DNA from: Nemertoderma westbladi
Taxonomy: Eukaryota; Xenacoelomorpha; Nemertodermatida; Nemertodermatidae
Assembly (NCBI GenBank): GCA_032718475.1
Contig: JAUCBJ010007869.1
Coordinates: 1-64,000, forward strand
Direction of reading: 5' to 3'
DNA: 64,000 nt
Part shown: positions 54,383-64,000 of the stretch, piece after piece
How positions within the stretch are numbered: position 1 is the stretch's first letter
Layout of the letters: each line of letters opens with the position of its first letter
Made by a program: the position numbers and the translations under genes
The notes under the pieces: model-generated
Database searches by the model: none
Told to the model about the DNA's origin: nothing
The model's input: the letters and a program-made list of their open reading frames with translations, nothing else

Positions 54383-54740
54383 TTGTGTTTCACAAATAAT
54401 ACCAAACTCACCCATAATTTTAGCTGTAAACGGACTTCCTGGGATGTGTTTCATCAATAATACCAAACTCACCCATAATATTAGCTGTAAACGGACTCCC
54501 TGGGACATGTTTCGTCAATAATACAAAACTCACCAGTAATTTTAGCTGTAAACGGACTCCCTGGGACATGTTTCGTCAATAATACAAAACTCACCAGTAA
54601 TTTTAGCTGTAAACGGACTCCCTGGGATGAGTTTCGTCAATAATACAAAACTCACCAGTAATTTTAGCTGTAAACGGACTCACTGGGATGTGTTTCGTCA
54701 ATAATACAAAACTCACCAGTAATTTTAGCCGTAAACGGAC
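54383..54740 (-). repeat. 61-bp tandem copies of a filamin exon end with its 5' splice site
   Basis: The donor sequence ACTCAC (GTGAGT on the minus strand) recurs at 54711, 54650, 54589, 54528, 54467 and 54406, exactly 61 bases apart. Each unit holds the last 35 or so bases of the exon ending at 54717 (encoding [13 protein letters not shown] in the original), the GTGAGT donor and about 20 intron bases. Only the copy at 54717 is joined to a full exon. The two most distal copies have diverged at the exon-donor junction (GGGTGAGT instead of CTGGTGAGT). Confidence 0.95.
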
Positions 54741-54890
54741 TCCCTGGGATGTGTTTCTCGGCGAATTTCACTGTAATTTTGTACTCGCCGGGTAAGGTAG
54801 GGGTGTAGGTGACCGAACATGTGCCGTTCTTGTTGTCTAGACAACGTAGCTCCGCCTTTGATGGACCTTCTATAGCCAATGAAAGACCAC
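54717..54890 (-). CDS. FLN: Filamin internal exon (Ig-like filamin repeat)
   Basis: 174 bp on the minus strand between acceptor TTCATCACAG and donor GTGAGT. It encodes [20 protein letters not shown], then [20 protein letters not shown] and [19 protein letters not shown], the second half of a filamin repeat with the typical DNxDGTCxVxYxPxxPGxY and H-x-PGSPF signatures. It starts in phase 1 and joins exactly to the exon at 55618-55769. Filamin is a large actin-crosslinking dimer of about 24 such repeats in vertebrates. By motif, this corresponds to a repeat in the later half of the rod. The next exon downstream is not visible in the window, so that intron must be long or contain the elements to the left. 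Confidence 0.93.
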
Positions 54891-55617
54891 CTGTGATGAA
54901 TAACCATGACGACTATAAGTGCGATCTGGGAACCTGTCTCTACAGGTCAGGTCAGGTATTCTAGGTCATTGATCAAGAAAACTTGCCACCTCCATGCAGC
55001 ATAAAGGAGGTGCCACCTGTAGCTGCATAGACCCTCTTACTAGGGCAAATCTGGTCCTGTAACTAGGACCCCCTTCGTTCTGGGATAAGGACGCCCTTGG
55101 TCCTGGATTAAGGACCCATATACTTAGCTGCAGGGGTATATGGCCTGGCCAGGCAGATGGTGATCTACCAATGGCTGGTCAGGAGTAGAGTGTTCCATGT
55201 CCACTCTGAGAGCACTTCACTGCGACCTGCACCTGGCAGCAGGGGTACAGGGCATGGCCCAGCAGATGACCTGCACAGCCAATGGTGGGTCATGTGCGCC
55301 AGAGTAGATATGGGTGATGGGCCTCATATCTGACTCCACTGCGACACCCACCATGTGGAATGGCAAACCAGGGTGTGGTATTTGTCCCGAGAGCTGACTC
55401 GTCAAAAAAGCACCCCCCAACCACCACTATGGATTACAATAGTAATGCGGAGGTCCAGCCACTAGAGGCCAGTGGAATGAATGGACACAATCGGCCTCAC
55501 AGGCGTAAACCTCAGTTATTAAAACCTCAGTAAAATGGTTATTCGGGCTACAGTAATACCCGCTTCTCTGCAAAGACCCTAACATAAAACTACCGTAACT
55601 AGGTAAACGACACTAAC
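54891..55617 (-). other. Filamin intron
   Basis: 727 bp with donor GTTAGT and acceptor CACAG. It contains a loose duplication of a segment with GCAGGGGTA.A.GGC.TGGCC and CAATGG (about 55128-55290). No other gene seen. Confidence 0.7.
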
Positions 55618-55769
55618 CAGCTCCAGCTTCCTTCGTAACTATAGTAAACTCTGCAGGAACACCCGCCTGTCCTGTAGTTAGCCCAGGTCCATGGGCAGTA
55701 ATGGAGCCGGCCTGCAGGGAGTCCACCCAGAAATGGAACGGGGAATCCTGCACGCTCACACCGTTATAT
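55618..55769 (-). CDS. FLN: Filamin internal exon, 5' neighbour
   Basis: 152 bp on the minus strand between acceptor CCTTTACAG and donor GTTAGT. After one base of a split codon it encodes YNGVSVQDSPFHFWVDSLQA then GSITAHGPGLTTGQAGVPAE and FTIVTKEAGAG. This is the end of one filamin repeat (SPF) and the start of the next (GPGL..G..G.PAEFTI.T..AG.GGL). Joined to the exon at 54717-54890 it reads through [16 protein letters not shown] without a break, which confirms both boundaries. The acceptor and first 28 exon bases are repeated about 100 times upstream. Confidence 0.93.
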
Positions 55770-58700
55770 CTGTAAAGGTAAATAGTGGGTGGGGATTCCT
55801 TTAATACTAGTTATACAAACTGGAATCCTGCACGCTCACACCGTTATATCTGTAAAGGTAAATAGTGGGTGGAGATTCCTTTAATACTAGTTATACAAAC
55901 TGGAATCCTGCACGCTCACACCGTTATATCTGTAAAGGTAAATAGTGGGTGGAGATTCCTTTAATACTAGTTATACAAACTGGAATCCTGCACGCTCACA
56001 CCGTTATATCTGTAAAGGTAAATAGTGGGTGGAGATTCCTTTAATACTAGTTATACAAACTGGAATCCTGCACGCTCACACCGTTATATCTGTAAAGGTA
56101 AATAGTGGGTGGAGATTCCTTTAATACTAGTTATACAAACTGGAATCCTGCACGCTCACACCGTTATATCTGTAAAGGTAAATAGTGGGTGGAGATTCCT
56201 TTAATACTAGTTATACAAACTGGAATCCTGCACGCTCACAGCGTTATATCTGTAAAGGTAAATAGTGGGTGGAGATTCCTTTAATACTAGTTATACAAAC
56301 TGGAATCCTGCACGCTCACACCGTTATATCTGTAAAGGATAATAGTGGGTGGAGATTCCTTTAATACTAGTTATACAAACTGGAATCCTGCACGCTCACA
56401 CCGTTATATCTGTAAAGGTAAATAGTGGGTGGAGATTCCTTTAATACTAGTTATACAAACTGGAATCCTGCACGCTCACAGCGTTATATCTGTAAAGGTA
56501 AATAGTGGGTGGAGATTCCTTTAATACTAGTTATACAAACTGGAATCCTGCACGCTCACACCGTTATATCTGTAAAGGATAATAGTGGGTGGAGATTCCT
56601 TTAATACTAGTTATACAAACTGGAATCCTGCACGCTCACACCGTTATATCTGTAAAGGATAATAGTGGGTGGAGATTCCTTTAATACTAGTTATACAAAC
56701 TGGAATCCTGCACGCTCACACCGTTATATCTGTAAAGGTAAATAGTGGGTGGAGATTCCTTTAATACTAGTTATACAAACTGGAATCCTGCACGCTCACA
56801 GCGTTATATCTGTAAAGGTAAATAGTGGGTGGAGATTCCTTTAATACTAGTTATACAAACTGGAATCCTGCACGCTCACAGCGTTATATCTGTAAAGGTA
56901 AATAGTGGGTGGAGATTCCTTTAATACTAGTTATACAAACTGGAATCCTGCACGCTCACAGCGTTATATCTGTAAAGGTAAATAGTGGGTGGAGATTCCT
57001 TTAATACTAGTTATACAAACTGGAATCCTGCACGCTCACTCCGTAATATCTGTAAAGGTAAATAGTGGGTGGAGATTCCTTTAATACTAGTTATACAAAC
57101 TGGAATCCTGCACGCTCACAGCGTTATATCTGTAAAGGTAAATAGTGGGTGGAGATTCCTTTAATACTAGTTATACAAACTGGAATCCTGCACGCTCACA
57201 GCGTTATATCTGTAAAGGTAAATAGTGGGTGGAGATTCCTTTAATACTAGTTATACAAACTGGAATCCTGCACGCTCACTCCGTAATATCTGTAAAGGTA
57301 AATAGTGGTTGGAGATTCCTTTAATACTAGTTATACAAACTGGAATCCTGCACGCTCACACCGTTATATCTGTAAAGGTAAATAGTGGGTGGAGATTCCT
57401 TTAATACTAGTTATACAAACTGGAATCCTGCACGCTCACACCGTTATATCTGTAAAGGATAATAGTGGGTGGAGATTCCTTTAATACTAGTTATACAAAC
57501 TGGAATCCTGCACGCTCACAGCGTAATATCTGTAAAGGTAAATAGTGGGTGGAGATTCCTTTAATACTAGTTATACAAACTGGAATCCTGCACGCTCACA
57601 GCGTTATATCTGTAAAGGTAAATAGTGGGTGGAGATTCCTTTAATACTAGTTATACAAACTGGAATCCTGCACGCTCACAGCGTTATATCTGTAAAGGTA
57701 AATAGTGGGTGGAGATTCCTTTAATACTAGTTATACAAACTGGAATCCTGCACGCTCACAGCGTTATATCTGTAAAGGTAAATAGTGGGTGGAGATTCCT
57801 TTAATACTAGTTATACAAACTGGAATCCTGCACGCTCACTCCGTAATATCTGTAAAGGTAAATAGTGGGTGGAGATTCCTTTAATACTAGTTATACAAAC
57901 TGGAATCCTGCACGCTCACAGCGTTATATCTGTAAAGGTAAATAGTGGGTGGAGATTCCTTTAATACTAGTTATACAAACTGGAATCCTGCACGCTCACA
58001 GCGTTATATCTGTAAAGGTAAATAGTGGGTGGAGATTCCTTTAATACTAGTTATACAAACTGGAATCCTGCACGCTCACACCGTTATATCTGTAAAGGAT
58101 AATAGTGGGTGGAGATTCCTTTAATACTAGTTATACAAACTGGAATCCTGCACGCTCACACCGTTATATCTGTAAAGGTAAATAGTGGTTGGAGATTCCT
58201 TTAATACTAGTTATACAAACTGGAATCCTGCACGCTCACACCGTTATATCTGTAAAGGATAATAGTGGGTGGAGATTCCTTTAATACTAGTTATACAAAC
58301 TGGAATCCTGCACGCTCACACCGTTATATCTGTAAAGGATAATAGTGGGTGGAGATTCCTTTAATACTAGTTATACAAACTGGAATCCTGCACGCTCACA
58401 CCGTTATATCTGTAAAGGTAAATAGTGGGTGGAGATTCCTTTAATACTAGTTATACAAACTGGAATCCTGCACGCTCACAGCGTTATATCTGTAAAGGTA
58501 AATAGTGGGTGGAGATTCCTTTAATACTAGTTATACAAACTGGAATCCTGCACGCTCACAGCGTTATATCTGTAAAGGTAAATAGTGGGTGGAGATTCCT
58601 TTAATACTAGTTATACAAACTGGAATCCTGCACGCTCACAGCGTTATATCTGTAAAGGTAAATAGTGGGTGGAGATTCCTTTAATACTAGTTATACAAAC

Positions 58701-61700
58701 TGGAATCCTGCACGCTCACTCCGTAATATCTGTAAAGGTAAATAGTGGGTGGAGATTCCTTTAATACTAGTTATACAAACTGGAATCCTGCACGCTCACA
58801 GCGTTATATCTGTAAAGGTAAATAGTGGGTGGAGATTCCTTTAATACTAGTTATACAAACTGGAATCCTGCACGCTCACAGCGTTATATCTGTAAAGGTA
58901 AATAGTGGGTGGAGATTCCTTTAATACTAGTTATACAAACTGGAATCCTGCACGCTCACTCCGTAATATCTGTAAAGGTAAATAGTGGTTGGAGATTCCT
59001 TTAATACTAGTTATACAAACTGGAATCCTGCACGCTCACACCGTTATATCTGTAAAGGTAAATAGTGGGTGGAGATTCCTTTAATACTAGTTATACAAAC
59101 TGGAATCCTGCACGCTCACACCGTTATATCTGTAAAGGATAATAGTGGGTGGAGATTCCTTTAATACTAGTTATACAAACTGGAATCCTGCACGCTCACA
59201 GCGTAATATCTGTAAAGGTAAATAGTGGGTGGAGATTCCTTTAATACTAGTTATACAAACTGGAATCCTGCACGCTCACTCCGTAATATCTGTAAAGGTA
59301 AATAGTGGTTGGAGATTCCTTTAATACTAGTTATACAAACTGGAATCCTGCACGCTCACACCGTTATATCTGTAAAGGATAATAGTGGGTGGAGATTCCT
59401 TTAATACTAGTTATACAAACTGGAATCCTGCACGCTCACTCCGTAATATCTGTAAAGGTAAATAGTGGGTGGAGATTCCTTTAATACTAGTTATACAAAC
59501 TGGAATCCTGCACGCTCACAGCGTTATATCTGTAAAGGTAAATAGTGGGTGGAGATTCCTTTAATACTAGTTATACAAACTGGAATCCTGCACGCTCACA
59601 CCGTTATATCTGTAAAGGTAAATAGTGGGTGGAGATTCCTTTAATACTAGTTATACAAACTGGAATCCTGCACGCTCACACCGTTATATCTGTAAAGGTA
59701 AATAGTGGGTGGAGATTCCTTTAATACTAGTTATACAAACTGGAATCCTGCACGCTCACACCGTTATATCTGTAAAGGATAATAGTGGGTGGAGATTCCT
59801 TTAATACTAGTTATACAAACTGGAATCCTGCACGCTCACTCCGTAATATCTGTAAAGGTAAATAGTGGGTGGAGATTCCTTTAATACTAGTTATACAAAC
59901 TGGAATCCTGCACGCTCACAGCGTTATATCTGTAAAGGTAAATAGTGGGTGGAGATTCCTTTAATACTAGTTATACAAACTGGAATCCTGCACGCTCACA
60001 CCGTTATATCTGTAAAGGTAAATAGTGGGTGGAGATTCCTTTAATACTAGTTATACAAACTGGAATCCTGCACGCTCACAGCGTTATATCTGTAAAGGTA
60101 AATAGTGGGTGGAGATTCCTTTAATACTAGTTATACAAACTGGAATCCTGCACGCTCACAGCGTTATATCTGTAAAGGTAAATAGTGGGTGGAGATTCCT
60201 TTAATACTAGTTATACAAACTGGAATCCTGCACGCTCACACCGTTATATCTGTAAAGGATAATAGTGGGTGGAGATTCCTTTAATACTAGTTATACAAAC
60301 TGGAATCCTGCACGCTCACAGCGTTATATCTGTAAAGGTAAATAGTGGGTGGAGATTCCTTTAATACTAGTTATACAAACTGGAATCCTGCACGCTCACA
60401 GCGTTATATCTGTAAAGGTAAATAGTGGGTGGAGATTCCTTTAATACTAGTTATACAAACTGGAATCCTGCACGCTCACAGCGTTATATCTGTAAAGGTA
60501 AATAGTGGGTGGAGATTCCTTTAATACTAGTTATACAAACTGGAATCCTGCACGCTCACAGCGTTATATCTGTAAAGGTAAATAGTGGGTGGAGATTCCT
60601 TTAATACTAGTTATACAAACTGGAATCCTGCACGCTCACAGCGTTATATCTGTAAAGGTAAATAGTGGGTGGAGATTCCTTTAATACTAGTTATACAAAC
60701 TGGAATCCTGCACGCTCACACCGTTATATCTGTAAAGGATAATAGTGGGTGGAGATTCCTTTAATACTAGTTATACAAACTGGAATCCTGCACGCTCACA
60801 GCGTTATATCTGTAAAGGTAAATAGTGGGTGGAGATTCCTTTAATACTAGTTATACAAACTGGAATCCTGCACGCTCACACCGTTATATCTGTAAAGGAT
60901 AATAGTGGGTGGAGATTCCTTTAATACTAGTTATACAAACTGGAATCCTGCACGCTCACAGCGTTATATCTGTAAAGGTAAATAGTGGGTGGAGATTCCT
61001 TTAATACTAGTTATACAAACTGGAATCCTGCACGCTCACAGCGTTATATCTGTAAAGGTAAATAGTGGGTGGAGATTCCTTTAATACTAGTTATACAAAC
61101 TGGAATCCTGCACGCTCACACCGTTATATCTGTAAAGGTAAATAGTGGGTGGAGATTCCTTTAATACTAGTTATACAAACTGGAATCCTGCACGCTCACA
61201 CCGTTATATCTGTAAAGGTAATAGTGGGTGGAGATTCCTTTAATACTAGTTATACAAACTGGAATCCTGCACGCTCACAGCGTTATATCTGTAAAGGTAA
61301 ATAGTGGGTGGAGATTCCTTTAATACTAGTTATACAAACTGGAATCCTGCACGCTCACAGCGTTATATCTGTAAAGGTAAATAGTGGGTGGAGATTCCTT
61401 TAATACTAGTTATACAAACTGGAATCCTGCACGCTCACACCGTTATATCTGTAAAGGTAAATAGTGGGTGGAGATTCCTTTAATACTAGTTATACAAACT
61501 GGAATCCTGCACGCTCACAGCGTTATATCTGTAAAGGTAAATAGTGGGTGGAGATTCCTTTAATACTAGTTATACAAACTGGAATCCTGCACGCTCACAG
61601 CGTTATATCTGTAAAGGTAAATAGTGGGTGGAGATTCCTTTAATACTAGTTATACAAACTGGAATCCTGCACGCTCACAGCGTTATATCTGTAAAGGTAA

Positions 61701-64000
61701 TAGTGGGTGGAGATTCCTTTAATACTAGTTATACAAACTGGAATCCTGCACGCTCACAGCGTTATATCTGTAAAGGTAAATAGTGGGTGGAGATTCCTTT
61801 AATACTAGTTATACAAACTGGAATCCTGCACGCTCACAGCGTTATATCTGTAAAGGTAAATAGTGGGTGGAGATTCCTTTAATACTAGTTATACAAACTG
61901 GAATCCTGCACGCTCACAGCGTTATATCTGTAAAGGTAAATAGTGGGTGGAGATTCCTTTAATACTAGTTATACAAACTGGAATCCTGCACGCTCACACC
62001 GTTATATCTGTAAAGGTAAATAGTGGGTGGAGATTCCTTTAATACTAGTTATACAAACTGGAATCCTGCACGCTCACACCGTTATATCTGTAAAGGTAAA
62101 TAGTGGGTGGAGATTCCTTTAATACTAGTTATACAAACTGGAATCCTGCACGCTCACAGCGTTATATCTGTAAAGGTAAATAGTGGGTGGAGATTCCTTT
62201 AATACTAGTTATACAAACTGGAATCCTGCACGCTCACACCGTTATATCTGTAAAGGTAAATAGTGGGTGGAGATTCCTTTAATACTAGTTATACAAACTG
62301 GAATCCTGCACGCTCACACCGTTATATCTGTAAAGGTAAATAGTGGGTGGAGATTCCTTTAATACTAGTTATACAAACTGGAATCCTGCACGCTCACACC
62401 GTTATATCTGTAAAGGTAAATAGTGGGTGGAGATTCCTTTAATACTAGTTATACAAACTGGAATCCTGCACGCTCACAGCGTTATATCTGTAAAGGTAAA
62501 TAGTGGGTGGAGATTCCTTTAATACTAGTTATACAAACTGGAATCCTGCACGCTCACACCGTTATATCTGTAAAGGTATAATAGTGGGTGGAGATTCCTT
62601 TAATACTAGTTATACAAACTGGAATCCTGCACGCTCACACCGTTATATCTGTAAAGGTAAATAGTGGGTGGAGATTCCTTTAATACTAGTTATACAAACT
62701 GGAATCCTGCACGCTCACACCGTTATATCTGTAAAGGTAAATAGTGGGTGGAGATTCCTTTAATACTAGTTATACAAACTGGAATCCTGCACGCTCACAC
62801 CGTTATATCTGTAAAGGTAAATAGTGGGTGGAGATTCCTTTAATACTAGTTATACAAACTGGAATCCTGCACGCTCACACCGTTATATCTGTAAAGGTAA
62901 ATAGTGGGTGGAGATTCCTTTAATACTAGTTATACAAACTGGAATCCTGCACGCTCACACCGTTATATCTGTAAAGGTAAATAGTGGGTGGAGATTCCTT
63001 TAATACTAGTTATACAAACTGGAATCCTGCACGCTCACACCGTTATATCTGTAAAGGTAAATAGTGGGTGGAGATTCCTTTAATACTAGTTATACAAACT
63101 GGAATCCTGCACGCTCACACCGTTATATCTGTAAAGGATAATAGTGGGTGGAGATTCCTTTAATACTAGTTATACAAACTGGAATCCTGCACGCTCACAG
63201 CCGTTATATCTGTAAAGGTAAATAGTGGGTGGAGATTCCTTTAATACTAGTTATACAAACTGGAATCCTGCACGCTCACAGCGTTATATCTGTAAAGGTA
63301 TAATAGTGGGTGGAGATTCCTTTAATACTAGTTATACAAACTGGAATCCTGCACGCTCACAGCGTTATATCTGTAAAGGTAAATAGTGGGTGGAGATTCC
63401 TTTAATACTAGTTATACAAACTGGAATCCTGCACGCTCACAGCGTTATATCTGTAAAGGTAAATAGTGGGTGGAGATTCCTTTAATACTAGTTATACAAA
63501 CTGGAATCCTGCACGCTCACAGCGTTATATCTGTAAAGGTAAATAGTGGGTGGAGATTCCTTTAATACTAGTTATACAAACTGGAATCCTGCACGCTCAC
63601 AGCGTTATATCTGTAAAGGTAAATAGTGGGTGGAGATTCCTTTAATACTAGTTATACAAACTGGAATCCTGCACGCTCACAGCGTTATATCTGTAAAGGT
63701 AAATAGTGGGTGGAGATTCCTTTAATACTAGTTATACAAACTGGAATCCTGCACGCTCACAGCGTTATATCTGTAAAGGTAAATAGTGGGTGGAGATTCC
63801 TTTAATACTAGTTATACAAACTGGAATCCTGCACGCTCACAGCGTTATATCTGTAAAGGTAAATAGTGGGTGGAGATTCCTTTAATACTAGTTATACAAA
63901 CTGGAATCCTGCACGCTCACAGCGTTATATCTGTAAAGGTAAATAGTGGGTGGAGATTCCTTTAATACTAGTTATACAAACTGGAATCCTGCACGCTCAC
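55741..64000 (-). repeat. 80-bp satellite built from a filamin intron/exon junction, about 103 copies, runs off the window
   Basis: Unit length is exactly 80 bp. On the minus strand each unit holds about 51 intron bases ending ACCTTTACAG (a 3' splice site) and then the first 28 bases of the exon at 55769 (ATATAACGGTGTGAGCGTGC then AGGATTCC). The exon-proximal copy merges with the real exon. Variants are AACGC for AACGG, ATATTACGGA, and GGATAATAG for GGTAAATAG on the plus strand. A run of 13 units of distinct types (56541-57580) recurs in the same order 1680 bases later (58221-59260). Confidence 0.97.

Noticed and set aside
1-64000. tRNA, rRNA or small RNA genes
   Set aside because: No tRNA A/B box pairs with cloverleaf pairing or rRNA stretches were noticed by eye. 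A covariance-model scan was not possible here.

Overview
This window is animal nuclear DNA. It carries a full-length eIF4G with metazoan domain order, exons of filamin with GT..AG introns, several non-LTR retrotransposons and a piggyBac-type transposase remnant. There are no operons, Shine-Dalgarno sites or rRNA/tRNA genes. The frequent words TAGGCCTA and TACCGGTA and the LINE types would suit a marine invertebrate, perhaps a deuterostome, but the species cannot be fixed from the sequence. Host genes are few, and most of the window is tandem satellites and nested mobile elements.

Left part (1-17.4 kb): a 2.5-kb AT-rich satellite of 26-28 bp units, then a 4.2-kb satellite of 43-bp units. A degraded CR1/L2-like LINE (minus strand) is inserted in the 43-bp satellite: satellite copies lie on both sides, in phase, with an apparent 5-bp target duplication. 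That LINE is itself split by a 4.8-kb insertion (8324-13166), which holds a foldback element, a roughly 147-bp-period array with a CTCF-like core, and a GC-rich unexplained island. Middle (17.4-25.4 kb): AT-rich spacer and the eIF4G gene in one uninterrupted 1562-codon reading frame on the minus strand.

Transposon belt (25.4-44.4 kb): a LINE 3' fragment, small minisatellites, a piggyBac-like transposase pseudogene, and a 5.9-kb element with 158-bp terminal inverted repeats and a 9-bp target duplication (Mutator/MULE-like). The last contains an apparently intact LINE whose two ORFs are in one frame, separated by a single TGA in a readthrough-type context. Next come a foldback element with four TTCnnGAA motifs, and a larger foldback element interrupted by a degraded LINE.

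Right part (44.4-64 kb): two divergently oriented copies of an unrecognised gene (predicted N-terminal presequence, C-terminal membrane anchor), one of them with about twenty 17-residue repeats. A third repeat-plus-membrane-anchor ORF follows, then two filamin exons on the minus strand. The filamin introns are remarkable. The one downstream of the second exon carries six tandem 61-bp copies of the exon end plus its 5' splice site. The one upstream of the first exon carries about 103 tandem 80-bp copies (running off the window) of the 3' splice site plus the first 28 bases of the exon. These splice-junction satellites are the most unusual signal in the window.
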